DNA of 64,000 bases from positions 98,441,435 through 98,505,434 of the forward strand of contig NC_058338.1 in the NCBI RefSeq assembly GCF_905475395.1. The letters are read 5' to 3'. A model generated the notes under the pieces. That model ran no database searches and was not told where the DNA came from. It saw nothing but the letters and a program-made list of their open reading frames with translations. Both the position numbers and the translations under genes were made by a program. This document shows positions 22,419 through 35,542 of this stretch, piece after piece. Numbering within the stretch: position 1 is the stretch's first letter; every line of letters starts with the position of its first letter. The stretch comes from Chrysoperla carnea (taxonomy: Eukaryota > Arthropoda > Insecta > Neuroptera > Chrysopidae).

Positions 22419-25322
22419 TTACCAAATTAAATTACTATGTTGAATCGAAAAAAATTGTTTATACAAATCTTCACTTAAATACGATTCACGCACACATGTA
22501 TTATTATCTGTTACAACGCACGATGGATTTGTACCGTCGAAATTTTCACGTAGCGGATATTCAATATTCAGTCGATAAATATCATTCATGATTTCATTTA
22601 AACATCCGCACTGCCAAGGATTTCTACCAAAACGTAAATATTTTAATTTCGATCGTTTAAAAAAATCACTTTCCAAGTATGTTAATTTATTCTCTTGAAT
22701 GTAAAATCGTTCAACAATACAATCTTCACCTTCGAATATATCTGATGCTAAATACGTAAGTTCATTTTCTGCTAGATTAACTTCGATTAATCGTGGTACA
22801 TTGAATAAATTAGTTGGAATAATTTTAAATTTATTATTTGCTAAATCTAATTTCTCTAACGATACCATATTTTGAAATATTTCTGGATCTAATTTTGTTA
22901 AACGATTTCGATTTAAATCTAGGCGAATAACATTTTCTAAGGAATCAAATATATTTGATGGTAATTCAGCCAAACGATTTCCACTCAATATTAAAACGGT
23001 TAAAGTTTCACCCATGAATTTAAAGAAATCTGTATCGATTTTATCGATGTAATTATATCCGACATCCAATGATATTAAACGAGAGAGTGGTGCAAATGCA
23101 TCGGGCGATAATTCTGTTAATTTAACTGCTTGCATACTAATTTCTAATATTCGAGAGGATTCATCCGCATATCCATCGTGAAAACTACTAAACGTTCCAA
23201 TTTTAATTTTCGTTAAAGGATTTGTATCTAGAATTAATGAATTTAATTCGATCAAATTGAAAAATATATTCGGCTCGATCTCTTTCAATTGATTCCGATG
23301 TAAAGATAATTTTTTTAAACGTATTAGATTATCAAATATCCCAGGTTCGAGGTATGTTATTTGATTTCGATATAATGATAGCTCTTTCAACTCAACTACG
23401 AATTCAAAAATATTTTTTGGTACCGTTTTTAATTGATTTGCTTCTAAATTTAATACTTGTAATTTTTTTAAATATCGAAAAATTTTTTCATTTAATTGAG
23501 CGATTTTATTGTAACCTAATTGTAAAATTTCTAATTTCGTATTACGTTTAAACACATCTATCGGTAATTCGGTTAAAAAATTCGCTTTCAACCATAATGT
23601 TTTTAAATTTCGTAATCGATCGAATACATTCGATGGTAATTCTCTCAATTCATTATAACTTAAACGTAAATATTCTAGTCTCGTATTTTCTCGAAAAACA
23701 TTCCGTTCGAAATCAGTGATTTGATTTGTTTCGAGATTCAAAAATTTCAATCGACGTAAATGTACAAAATAATGATCTTTTAAAGTTGATAGAAGACAAT
23801 TACCAATATGTAATTCGGTAATCGTTGCAGTTTTATCGGCACCGATTAAAAATTTATTCGTTACTCCCCATTCGTATGGTAAAAATGTGTTTTCTTCTAA
23901 ATCAGAGATTGGATTAAAATTATTAATAATTTTCTTTAAATTAGCATTTTCCTTAAATGTTTGTGGTTCAATTTTATAGATTCGATTCCAAGATAAGTTC
24001 AATTCTTGTAATTGTGTTAACGATGTAAAAATATTTTTAATAACTGTTAAATTATTATGCGCTAAATTTAATTCAATTAAATCAGGCATTCGTATGAATG
24101 TATCTTTAAGTATGCTAGAAATTTCGTTGTTACTTATATTTAAGATCCGTAATTGTGGATTATTTTCAAACATTTTTGCTGGTAAGGATTTTAATTTGTT
24201 GTCACTGAGATCTAGGTAAATTAAAGATGGCATATTGCTGAATGTCTCTGTAACCACTGTTTGTATACCAGATTTTATTATTTTCACTCTTGATAATTTT
24301 GGATAATTAAATGCATTTTTTGGTAAATCTATTAATTTTCCATTTATTACATCCAAATCAGCGAATATTTCCTAAAATAATTAAATCATAATTTATTAAG
24401 CCATACATATTTTAACTAAATTTATCACTGTTCGTCTTATTTACATTTTTTAATATTAGAACACAAATATTGTCAGAACATCATTTAATTTTGACCACGT
24501 TTTTGACATTTTCTTCGAAATAAAAATCGATGAAGTAATACTTATACAACCAGTGTTCCGTAATTATATGCTTTTAATGTTAATCTCCAATTTAAAACAA
24601 ATACAGAAATGAATATTTGTTTTCCTATAGGCAACTTTTATTGCATATTTGTATAGTATAATCTTCACGTCCCCGACCGTATTTGTTAGTTTTGCATTTT
24701 TCAATTTATCTCCAATACGACAAGAAAAGAAGAAAATCTTCAGAAAGCTAAATTATTCGATTGATCAGGTTGAACTTCTCCCCACCTTTTAGACTCGAAA
24801 AATTTAACCAAATGCTAATAATTTATTGTTCGATTAATAATTCCCGCTCGAAAGAACGAAATTCTTATATCTGCGGGGTTCCGTATTTTTAAAACTATAA
24901 ATTTTGAAACGATTAATTTATAAATTACCAAACAATCGATTTGTTTACTTATTTAGCGTAAAGCAAACCTATGAATTAAATACAGAAAAAAGTGATAGAA
25001 AACATATTTCTATTTTTATTTTCTTTTTTGGTTAAATTTCTGTGCTACTTAAGATTATTATTTTGTTCTATATTTTGAATTTTGCAAGAGCGTAAACACT
25101 TTTGTACAATATAATGTAATAAGTGATAAGCCATTTATCGGCCAATCAAATAAATAAATAAATAAATAAACTTACCGGATTTTGTACAGCATTAATTTCT
25201 TTTAATGGTGTATGATAACATTTAACTCTTGAACTAGTCTCATCTACAATTCGTTCACAATCCGATTTAACAAAATTCATTTTATACATTAATAAAATCA
25301 CATAAAATATTAATGGATGCAT
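22419..25322 (-). CDS. Secreted leucine-rich-repeat protein, two exons
   Basis: Exon 1 is 25322-25176 and exon 2 is 24371-22419. The donor reads G|GTAAGT, the acceptor TTTTAG|G, and the phase-0 join keeps the frame, giving about 699 residues. The first in-frame ATG after an upstream stop is at 25322 and opens a hydrophobic signal peptide (MHPLIFYVILLMYK). A small cysteine-bearing N-cap (C near residues 22 and 35) follows. Then come about 22 tandem repeats of roughly 24 residues of the LxxLxLxxNxL type, and a C-terminal LRR cap with CGC near residue 635 and two later cysteines. There is no transmembrane segment or GPI tail after the cap, so the protein is probably secreted. Such arrays bind proteins and occur in insect extracellular matrix, immune and axon-guidance proteins; the ligand is unknown. 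The strand and long uninterrupted ORF are certain. The exact start codon and the possibility of further 5' UTR exons are not. Confidence 0.88.
24372..25175 (-). other. Intron of the LRR gene
   Basis: An 804-bp GT-AG intron separates the signal-peptide exon from the repeat array. It is AT-rich. I see no further coding sequence in it; a short TAAA tandem run lies beside the donor (25,150-25,170). Confidence 0.8.
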
Positions 25323-25488
25323 TATTAAAAGTTTAATTAGGTTAAATAATTTTGAATTATTCACTATTTCAATTTAAAAAAAATTACATGATTAAATGAA
25401 TTAAGTTTTATAAATGTTAGCAAAACTATGAATCAAAATCCAGTAAAAAAACCCAAAGTATGTATATTTATTAAACTTTCCTTAATAA

Positions 25489-26423
25489 AGCGGGTGCTGG
25501 ATGGGGTTGAGTGTGCAAAATATATGAGTACCGCATTTTGTCAATTGATTCTTAATCAAAAAAGCTTTATAGATTAACATTCCAAATCTTGCCAGAAACC
25601 CCATTGGTCCAATTTTTGCATACCCCTCCCCCCTCCAAAGAAACAGTTAAATGACATTTTTTGAATCAAGTAAAAGTTACTCTAGGTTCTATGGGTTATT
25701 TAACGTCAAAAAGGCTCTTTATGATTTTTTCGTAAACTTCTTCGTTTTCGAGATATTAACAGTTCACAATTACATTTTTGAGCTTAGCAAAATTCTAAAA
25801 TAATGTTTGAACATCCTTTAATAAAGATCTGAAGACTAATACAGGTTACTTCATTCTAGAGGCTCATTTTTCAATTCTTAAGAAGATGTTTTTTTTCCAT
25901 TATTAACAATAAGTAAGACAGAGATACTAAATATTTCAGTCTTGCATACTGTTATTAATAAGAATTATAACATCTTTAAAGACTTAAGGTTGAAGCTTTA
26001 GAATTACAGAATGTGTAATTACTCTTCAGAACTTCATAAAGGATGTTCAAACATTATTTTAGAATTTTGATAAGCTCAAAAATGTAATTGTGAGTCCTGT
26101 TTTTCAGCTTTTAAATTGCTTTTTTGGAGTTTTTCCAAACATTAAACTGTTAAGATCTCAAAAACGAAGAAGCTTACGAAAAAATCACAAAGAGCCTTTT
26201 TGACGTTAAATGACCCATAGAACCAAGAGTAATTTTTACTTGATTAAAAAAAATGTCATTAAACTGTTTCTGTAGAGGGGGGGGGGGGGTTATGCAACAA
26301 TTGAGCCAATGGGGTTTCTGGCAACATCCAGAATATTAATCTGTAAGCTTTTCTGATCAAGAATCAATTGGAAAAATGCGGTACTCATATTTTGCACACT
26401 CAACCCCCTCCAGAGCCTGCACT
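25489..26423. mobile_element. Large foldback element, 935 bp
   Basis: Nearly the whole element is an imperfect palindrome. The outer arms share GGGGTTGAGTGTGCAAAAT, CAGAAACCCCATTGG and TTAACGTCAAAAAGGCTC. The inner parts share TTGAGCTTAGCAAAATTCTA-type sequence. The right arm has a run of 12 G. No ORF. Target duplication is not clear. It lies upstream of the LRR gene. Confidence 0.75.
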
Positions 26424-26879
26424 ATAATACATTGACCTTTTTTTGCTTATAGAATCTTGATAATCAAATGCTTTTTCAAGGTTTCATAACAATCCGCACT
26501 GTTTATTAAAAGCATCTACATCGCTTGCATATATGCTAATAATCTTTCTGAATTGTTTAAATTCCACAGAATTATACTGTTAGAGATATCCATGACAAAC
26601 CAGTTTTTAAATTTATAATATACAGCCCTGTATATAGGAGTTTACATATAAAATACAAAGTGGTTCAAAAATAATGACTCTTTAACTTTTGGAAGGTTGG
26701 TTAATTGGACTATACCTATGGGTCTGTCACTAATTTGGAAAATTTTTTTTTTTTAAATAATATTTTATGTCAATTTGTGTTGTAAGTATATGATACGATT
26801 ACCCCAAAATGATTCACTAGCTATACATTGCGTTCATTAGACCCATACTATTCTATGGGTCACTACTATCGTGGACAGC

Positions 26880-27956
26880 ACTAGAAAAGGAAATCCGCCA
26901 AAAAGTACTAGGTAAATCCCAACGAGTAGCATCCTTACTAATCTCGGGATGTCTACAGACAACACCATGTAAAGCACTTGTAACTTGATGTAATGCTGCA
27001 CCTCCTGCAAACTGACCTCTTTGGAGAGAAATGCGCGGCAGTTCCAGGCTAAATCTGGTCTCACCCTGAGATGATTCCTCTAAGCGAGATTGGGATGAGA
27101 ACTTGGTTAAACCAAAGGGCGTGGTATTTTATACCGACGGATCTAAGTTAGAAAGAAGGATAGATTGTAGGCTCTGCTTTGAAAATCTCAATTTGCGTCT
27201 ATTATTTCGGCATCCAGATCACTGAAGCGTGTATCAAGCTTAAGTGATCGCTATTCACGAGGTATGTGTATGTATAAGACTGAACACTGTCAGGTGCAGC
27301 GACATTACTATCTTCACCGACAGCCAAGCAGCTCTTAAATCCTTCTGCTCAGTTTATGTAACCTCAAAGGTATCACGGTCCTTAAGCGAGCTGACGGAAC
27401 AAATGAATGTAAACCTGGAATGGATACCGGGACTCAGAGGATACCGGGAAAAAGGGCCAATCTTAGATGGAGGGAGGAACGTACTTGTGATTCGATAAGA
27501 CAGATATGGTCTGAATACAATCGTAGGCGTTACGAAGATCTTATGTCGCTTCCAAGGGCCTCTATTAGCAAAGTTGTTGCGGCTATTACAGGACACTGTC
27601 TGGGCGGCAGGCATGCTGAACCGGGCAGCCTATCACAACTGCCTGGAACGGACAGCCTATCACAACTATCGCAGGAGCTGCCACAGTGTGGAGCAGATGG
27701 AGACGATGTCATCTTCCCTGTCACAGTCCAGCTCTTGGTATGAAGAGATGTAATTATTTTAGCCAGACTCTCGTTGATGACCACTCTGAGTTAAGGTCCA
27801 TTGATGTCAAAGCACTGCTTCTGTTCTTAAACTGCTTAAAATGGTTCGTGGATTAGTGGCCGGGAATGGGCCAACCCTTTTGGTATCACAACGGACCTTA
27901 TAGTCTAAGTGTGTTCCACCCCAGGACACCAACTCTAACCTAACCTAACCAGATGA
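26880..27956 (+). pseudogene. LINE 3' fragment (RT C-terminus, RNase H), decayed
   Basis: Non-LTR retrotransposon remnant in several frames. It holds a segment like the region after the RT (RQKVLGKSQRVASLL), then RNase H with FYTDGSK and, after a gap, IFTDSQAALKS and VNLEWIPG. A C-terminal block (NLRWREERTCDSIRQIW) and a 3' UTR follow, ending in CTAACCTAACCTAACC (27,938-27,952). Stops and frameshifts occur from about 27,170 on. RNase H plus the C-terminal arrangement suggests the I/R1/Jockey group. The same family lies at 43,853-44,690 on the minus strand. Confidence 0.75.
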
Positions 27957-28702
27957 TCGGATTGATATTTGCTTGCAGAAATCATTATACAACTGTTGCA
28001 ACTTACATGCAAATGATTGCTCAGTTTGAGCTACATATCGTGGACTACATTATTTTCATTTACTTATATTGTCGAAAAGATACGACTGTTCATTGTTTGG
28101 TAAGAAAGTTTAAAACTTGGTAAAAAAATTTTTTAGTGGTAACTCGTAAACAACTTCTTTAATGTAATTTTATCGTTAATATAGTATAATTGGAAAGCTC
28201 ATTATTGTATAATGAATTATTCATTAAGTGCATAACTGAATTTATCGCGTGGAATGATAACTTTTATATTTGTTTTCGTTTTATCATTAACTTTCACATC
28301 ATTATTTCATCTTATATGTTATAAAATTGCCTAAATTTTTAAACAATAATATTATTTAATGAAGTATTGCCTAATGCCTATATAGCCCAGTAACTTTGAA
28401 AGGCTTCATTTCGGAAACTATTGGGTCTAAAGAGGCAATTCTATGCAAATATTATAGCAATTTTGGTCTACTTTAAAAACTTTGTGAAAAGGTACCATCA
28501 AAAACTTTTAATTTAGGGTTATAATCGCCCAAATATGAAAAAAGCCGAAAATTTCACGGTTTTTTCGATTTTTAGCAAAGTTACGTTCGGCGCTTGAGGT
28601 CACAAACTTGGATCGTTCATTAGACCAACATCATAAACAAATCTGCAAAAAATCACAACTACCGGATTTCACGCAAACTACCCGGACGACAAGGTTACTA
28701 AA
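27957..28702. other. Gene-free stretch
   Basis: AT-rich DNA without recognisable genes between the LINE fragment and the TA MITE. Confidence 0.5.
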
Positions 28703-28892
28703 TAGGGCTTTTCATTTACAAAATGATCCTCTTTTGTTTCGGACTGTTTTTAATCAAGTAAAGACATATTTTATATCTTCTATCCTTCTATCAAAAATCG
28801 CTGCTTGAAAAAGATAAAATATATTTAACTTTCTTAGATTGAATTTTTTTTGACAATTGTCCGAAACATAAGCAAATCGATGAAAAGGTCTA
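28703..28892. mobile_element. TA-flanked MITE, copy 2
   Basis: Left end TAGGGCTTTTCATTT and right end ATGAAAAGGTCTA, homologous to copy 1 but diverged, 190 bp. No coding sequence. Confidence 0.6.
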
Positions 28893-29198
28893 TTAATATA
28901 TTTAAACAGAAATGTTATTTGTTAAACAATATAGGCAATATTATTATATGGATGATAAAATTATTGCGTAAAAACTAAATGAAAAGATATAAAAATTAAA
29001 TACACATGTATTTCCACGCGCATTGCTAAATTCGGCCTTGCACACAACGAATAGAGATATAAGATCTATAAACTATTATATTTTCAATACAATTAAATGT
29101 GAATAATAAATGTATGTAGAATATAATAATTAATAATCAAACTAACTGGTTTTATGTCACAAACATTTGCGTGAGCTTGAGTTAAAAGCCTCTATACG

Positions 29199-29783
29199 CA
29201 GGGCCGGATTTAAATTTCTGCCGCCCTGGGGCACTTTAGAAAATGCCGCCCTATGACTGAAATTTTATTTTAATAGTTTTGATATCTTATTTTTAAAAAA
29301 TTAGAATAACTAATTAATTGCAGAAAATTTATTATGTATTACATATTATTTATTACTGTTCTTTTAAATTAAAATTAATTAGTATTATTTGATAATTCTC
29401 CAATTTTAGGAAAATTCATTGATCAATTAAAGTTTCTGTTATCAAAAAGACATACATAATTTGAAAATATTTTTAATTCTTCAAAAAAACTATATTAATT
29501 TATCAATTCCAGAAAATAAAAATATCAAATTTTATTTTTGCAAACCTTTATGGAAATAAATTAATTAAACTATTTTAATAGTTTTCACTTAAATTTCCCA
29601 TATTATAATATACAAAATTTTGATTTGATACATAATGCATAAATTATATTTCTTGAAAAATAAAGAATTAGTTAATTATATATTGTATAGAAAATATTTT
29701 CTCACATTCCAAATTTTGCCGCCCTAGAAAATTTGCCGCCCTGGGCACTAGCCCCGACTGCCCCTAGTGTAAATCCACCACTG
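29199..29783. mobile_element. hAT-type MITE with 8-bp target duplication
   Basis: 585 bp. It starts CAGGGCCGGATTTA, ends TAAATCCACCACTG, and is flanked by the perfect 8-bp repeat TCTATACG (29,191-29,198 and 29,784-29,791). GCCGCCCT words repeat near both ends. hAT elements make 8-bp duplications and have CAG..CTG ends. No coding capacity. Confidence 0.85.
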
Positions 29784-30229
29784 TCTATACGCTACCTATA
29801 CGTAACAAATAGATATAGATAACGTTTTACAAATAAGCTACCTAGAGAGAATATGTTTACATTTGTTTTCTTTCAATCAATTGCTATCTAAATTATTTTA
29901 ATGGTTAATTGATTTACAGGGTGTCCCAAAGTTAACGCAAGATTTTAATGTTTGTCTGTTTGTGTGGAAAAATGTTTACAATAAAATAGTAAAGACAGCA
30001 TGACAGCTGACAGTTTGAGATTTTTTTAAATGTAGGACTCTACGAAAAATGAACGTGTTTTAACTGTTGGAGAAGGTTTTAAAAATAATAATGTTTAAGC
30101 AGCTACAGCTAATGAATTTCGTATAAACTATGGTTGAAATAATGATTTAGCTTTCACAAGTACTTCCCTGTTCCATCAGGCGCTGGAGACTTCAGTACAA
30201 AGGAGAAAGGCAGCTATCTGTTCAGTAAT

Positions 30230-31020
30230 GACAACTTTGACCAATTCCAAGTGTATTTCTTGGAAATCTCGAATAGAGCTTTACCATTCATGCGTATTGA
30301 ATATCCTACTCTATTGCGCCCCAGTATGGAGTCTTCGTTATCTATCCATAGTTGAATTCGTCCAAGTGAGATATTCTTAAGCAACTTCTCCAGCTGTCAA
30401 GGAATACGCCAAATCATGTTGTGCGTCATGAAACAGGCATGTCACCTTTATCTCTAAAAGTAACTAAATCAGCTCTTTCTTGGTAAAAATAAAATTATGC
30501 GCATGGGTGACGAGCAGTTTCAAAAGTTATGCTACAAAAGGCTTCTAAACTTAACCAACACTTCCGAAATTGTCCCGATTAAGTTAAATTGGGTCTCTCA
30601 GTTAAAAAGACTACTCGAATTAATTGACTCGGGTGATATCCGAAATAGCGATTTCATTTCGCAAGCAGAAATAAAAGCCATTCTTGAGAAATTTCAAATA
30701 TACTATGCGGAACTAGACCTTGAAAGGGTGGTTTTATCAACAAACAACTCGTTATTTAGCGATCTTATAGTCACAGAGGGATATCGGAAGTATTTAACTT
30801 TTAACTGCCTCTATCTTTTATTCGAGTATTTGCACAACTCCGTACCTTGAATAAACAAATTTTGCGTGTTGTTTTCAGAAAAATTTCTCTTTGCAATTTA
30901 AATGTTCAAGAAACTTTACATCATCTGTTGATTTTTTGTCCTTTTTACAACTTTGAAGTGGTGGTTTTTTCAAGGATCTCAACTCTACGACTTGGGACTT
31001 AAAACGCTTGTTATACACTG
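30230..31020 (+). pseudogene. CR1/Jockey-type LINE C-terminal fragment
   Basis: Frames of this stretch resemble the end of a LINE reverse transcriptase (ILLYCAPVWSLRYLSIVEF, then VKEYAK) and the helical region after it. A 117-codon ORF (30,497-30,850, MRMGDEQFQKLCYKRLLNL..) is its longest open part. A later ETLHHLLIFCPFY-like block is the usual C-terminal zinc motif. At least two frame changes separate the pieces. No intact element. Confidence 0.55.
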
Positions 31021-31501
31021 AAATTATATTTCACATATAGAAAAAGTTTTTTATTTTCTGCAAACAATTCTCATGATAAGGTCTTTTCCTTAGCTTCATC
31101 AAATAGGAAAAAATTAATTTTATAAATAAAAATAATTCAGAGAGAGAGGACCATGATAGACCGACCAAACAAAAGGGGAAAAAACAAAAAAAATTCTTAT
31201 ATGTGCGTTCAAGATCTTGGAATTTTACCTGATTTACTACACATTTTACCGAATGTGCTCTATAGATAGCCCTATACAGCATACTTTATGAATTAATAAA
31301 AACTTATTACTATTTTTGAAAAACTGCAACACATTTTAATGTTGGATGAAATGAGAAAAATTTACGAAATAATCATTAATCTAGAATAAATGAATTAAAA
31401 CTACAATAGAACATGTAATAAATCCTAGCGACGGAGAGTTATTATCAGGAAACTATTGACTTATTATTATCTTGTATGCAATAAGTCATGGGCTTAAATA
31501 C

Positions 31502-31990
31502 CATGCATAGTCAGTGTTGATTTCTTTATCACATAACACATACAAACATGTGACACATACATAACTGATAATCAAGTATAGTACATATTATAAAATTTCC
31601 ACCTAATTGGCGCCCCCACGGGTAAACAGTGATGTTTTCGAAAAAATGTTTCAAACAAAAGTTGTTTAATTTTTGATAAAGAACATTTTGCATTTATACT
31701 TTTGTTCTATCTCTAACGGTTTACAAGATGGATCCTACGGACCCAAGACCCAATTGACCTATGATGCTCATTTACGAACTTGACCTCACTTTTTACTCGA
31801 TATCTATTTTCAATTTTGAGTTATCGTGTCCACAGACGGACGGACGGACGGACAACCGGAAATGGACTAATTAGGTGATTTTATGAACACTAATGACAAA
31901 ATTTTTTCCCTAGCATCATTATTTTTAAGTGTTACAAACTTGGGACTAAACTTAATATACTATATATATTTCATATATACATGGTATAAA
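31502..31990 (-). repeat. Repeat A, reverse copy
   Basis: Nearly full-length in reverse, including GACGGACGGACGGACGGACA at 31,836 and ending in TATACATGGTATAAAAAT. Confidence 0.7.
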
Positions 31991-32167
31991 AATATATACA
32001 TTCCAACGTCTTATAAATCCATCAATACAATTATAATAATAAAGTAGTGTGTGTCGTCACCATGATAACTCCCTGAAATAAAACTAATTTACGGAGCGAA
32101 TAAGCATAATGATTGCAAATGATTAGATAATTAGTCGCATAAAGGAATACATAAAATAACCATTCTT

Positions 32168-33318
32168 AGGGAGTACTGAATAGCAGCTCCGATTTTGATT
32201 TTTTTTTAAATGTTTCTTTTTATACATTTTTTAATATCTGAACCCTTTCAGATGGGGGAAATCAACTGGAGAGGGGAAAAGAAACATCCCGATTGGTTTA
32301 TCAATGCTTAGCCTAAATCGCTAAATGATAAAATTTCTAAATTTCGAGAGGATATTGATTTTATACTGTAACTAGGTGTCATTTGGCAAAGGATTTTTCG
32401 AAATTTATCTCCCAATAGGGTGTAATAGGGTATGAAAGTTTTTATGAAAATATATACAAATCTTCGTTTTTGAGTCCTCTACTAAACCGATTTTAAAAAT
32501 TCCTTCACCTATAGAATGCTACATTATCAACAAGTAACATGGATTGTATTTTATTTTCAAAAAAGTTAGGGTTCCCACCAAGAGTTAAAATCCACTTTTA
32601 TTATTATTAAGTTAAAATACATTTTTTGTGGAAAAAAAATCACGCAAGAGTTGTTTTTTTTTTTTTAGATAAGTTGCACAAATATTATTTAAACAATAAA
32701 AATCACTGGAAGTTATCCAAGTTAGAGCTTTCAACTCTCTTACCTTCACTTTTGTTAATGGATTAATGGTTAATTAATGGATTTTAACTTTTAATGCAAA
32801 TCCAAAATTATTTAGAAAAGACAATACGGCCATGTCACTTGCAAATGTAGCTTTCTGTAGATGAAAGAATTTTTAAAATCGGAATGGGTTTAATGGATTT
32901 TTATTTTTAGTGCGGAACCCTCACTTTTTTTAAATAAAATATAACCCATGTTACTTGCCGATAATGTAGCATTCTATGGGTGAAAGAATTTTTTTAATCG
33001 GTTGGGTAGTGAATTCAAATAAGGTTTAAGTAAATATTTGAATACAAACTTTCATCCTCTATTTCACAACTTTAGGGAATGAATTTCAAATAATTTTTTC
33101 TTAAATGACAACTACATCCTCATCAATAATCTGTCCAATTTTCAAACTTCTATCATTAGCGATTTAGGATGAGCGTTGATATATCAGTCGGGACATTGCC
33201 TATACCCCCTCCAGTTTATTTTCCCAACTTAAATGTTTCTGATTTTAAATAATATACAAAAAGAATCATTTTGAAAAAAAATCATCAAAATCGGAGCTGT
33301 TATTGACGACTACCGAGT
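32168..33318. mobile_element. Large foldback element, ~1.15 kb
   Basis: The two halves are imperfect reverse complements over about 550 bp each. Outer arms carry AGCAGCTCCGATTTTGAT (32,182) against ATCAAAATCGGAGCTGTT (33,284). Inner arms carry ATAGAATGCTACATTATC (32,510) against its complement near 32,960. No coding sequence. Diverged arms suggest age. Confidence 0.7.
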
Positions 33319-33429
33319 AAAGACATTCATTGATGAGACTAAATAATTTATAGTCAAGTGATTGAATAATTTACTTCAATAGGCATTTTGACTAAATATT
33401 TTTTATCACTTCATTTTCAAAAGTACACG

Positions 33430-33665
33430 AAATATCAACGTTTAAAATTCCTAATTAAACAAAGACGAAGATATAGGTTAATGACGTCATTGTCCGATAT
33501 CACCATAGAGATTGCATATAAAATATACATAAAACTTTGTTTTGCTAAAAGGAGATGAGCAATATTCTATGAATGCTTATAACTTCTTCGTTTTTAATCA
33601 GTTTTATTTTCATTTTCAAATTTTGTCATGGTATCAAGTCTAGTTTTACATTTTTATGCGTAATG
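33430..33665 (+). repeat. Relative of the 59,480 repeat
   Basis: Shares AATTAAACAAAGACGAAGAT, GAATGCTTATAACTTCTTCG and ATCAAGTCTAGTTTTACATT with the repeat at 59,480-59,670; the CTAGT end is absent. Confidence 0.45.
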
Positions 33666-34139
33666 TGGCAAATTCGACATCAGGCAACTACCTTATTCAG
33701 TAGAATTATACAAGGTCACTCAAACCATGTAAACGTCCTTTTTTAACAAACCAAGCTCACCTCATAGATAATTTCCCATGCTCTATCGATTGCACATAAA
33801 ATCAATGCCCTGCTCCTATAAGAACGGGTAGTATCAACCATGATCTCAAATTTTTTTAATAGAAAGTAATTGCTATTTTCATTTATTTTTGAAAAAAATA
33901 ATCTTCTTTAATCTATAGTAGTTCAATAAAGGTGGCGAGTTTGTTTGTTCGATGTTTGTTTATCACGCTAATATCTGAAAATGTCAGTTTGATTCAAAAC
34001 GTATAGCCAAAGCTGTATTTTATTTTCAAAAAAATTTGACATATACGAAAATTTCAATAATGGTCTAAGGTATCTAAAATTAAAAAACTCTAAAACAACT
34101 GCACCGATTTAAAAAATTCACCTACAAAAATGATTGAAA

Positions 34140-34190
34140 CATGACTCAAAAATTGCAATAGATTAAGGCAATTGCAATTTTTGGGTCATG
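34140..34190. ncRNA. Small perfect-stem hairpin
   Basis: CATGACTCAAAAATTGCAAT and ATTGCAATTTTTGGGTCATG pair over 20 bp with one G-U and a loop of 11. It has the size of a small-RNA hairpin or a tiny MITE. No evidence of expression. Confidence 0.3.
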
Positions 34191-34956
34191 TGATAAGACA
34201 GCAGTCGATAGAACAATTAGTACTTATCGGAAAAATTATCGGCAAAAATCTAGAGGACGCAAAAGAAAAATGTTTATTGATCAGAACTTATCGACTTCCA
34301 AACAAATTTACATGACCTATAATCCTCATTCATAGAATGCCATGTCAGCCAACGTCCAACAAGACACGGTAATTTGGTAGTAGTATAAAGCGGTAGCCTC
34401 TATTTTTAAAATTGAAATAATCCAGCCAAACGAGCAGTCATGCAATATATCGCATGTCATATGTCATGCTAATCATGCGTTACACATTTTACGGAGTACA
34501 TATTTTTTTTCTTCCATTCATAAATCATGTATGTAATGATGAGTAATAACACAATATATTATCAGTGATAATGATAATGACATTTAAACGTATCAATCGA
34601 TTAGTGATGATTGTAAACAGATATACAGAGTAGACGTATAGACTCATTAAGTGCTTCAAGTATTTGTACCATTTACAAGAGAATTAGAAATATGTTGTTA
34701 AGGAGTAAGAAGTGCTTACATGTGAGCTTTAATACATAAACATTATTACATTACTGTTTGATGATATAATACGCATCATACAGGTTGGAGCTACGCTACA
34801 AAACCCATCGTTTTTTAAAAGCATCGTCCAAAACTTAAATCTTTTAGTAATTTTACATCTTTTTTGATGGGGATACGTTTGTAGTAGGTCTCATTTAGTT
34901 GGTGCATAAGTGAACGATGTCGGTAAATATGATATCTACTATATTGACAAAAAACT

Positions 34957-35245
34957 GTATTACCTCTGTTGGCACCATGATGGTTATAAAGAAGGAGAAC
35001 GATCGCTATGTGCTAAAGCATTAGAGCACCTGTCCCTGAAAATTTGTAGAATTTATAGTTCATTTTTAGCCACCAGCCGCGCTGTCGTAGGTAAGTAGTA
35101 TATTATCGCACAACAGCCCGCATTTAATGAGACAACTTAGCGATCCCAGCGCCTCACTTATTTTGTCCATATTTTGGGGACAATATTTTCTATTGCGATC
35201 GTTCTCCTTTTTTATAACCTCCATGGTTGGCACATTTTAACGAAG
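34957..35245. repeat. Foldback repeat, ~290 bp
   Basis: GGTTATAAAGAAGGAGAACG (34,982) pairs with CGTTCTCCTTTTTTATAACC (35,201). The arms are about 45 bp. The short ORF across the left arm has no known product and is probably chance. Confidence 0.55.
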
Positions 35246-35542
35246 TTGGAAAGTATGAGATCTACTATATTTACACTTACCGATAGGAAATAGACTTATC
35301 CACGTAAAATTTCTATCAAGGACACAGCCCCCAGGAATGTTTTACACGATATATATGATGGGCCATTTTAATTTTATACACTTAAAAAAAACGCAACACT
35401 ATTTGTTTCATTAACAATACATAAAATTTGCAGGTACTTTGTTATCCTTGATCGTTTTCATTTTAAGAAATCAGTTTAAAGATGCTTAACTCCAATATAC
35501 TCTAAAACTGGACTGTTATCATGGCATTTGGAAATTCAAAAC

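Noticed and set aside
34910-35098. 62-codon ORF as a gene
   Set aside because: It overlaps the left arm of a foldback repeat and shows no family motif.
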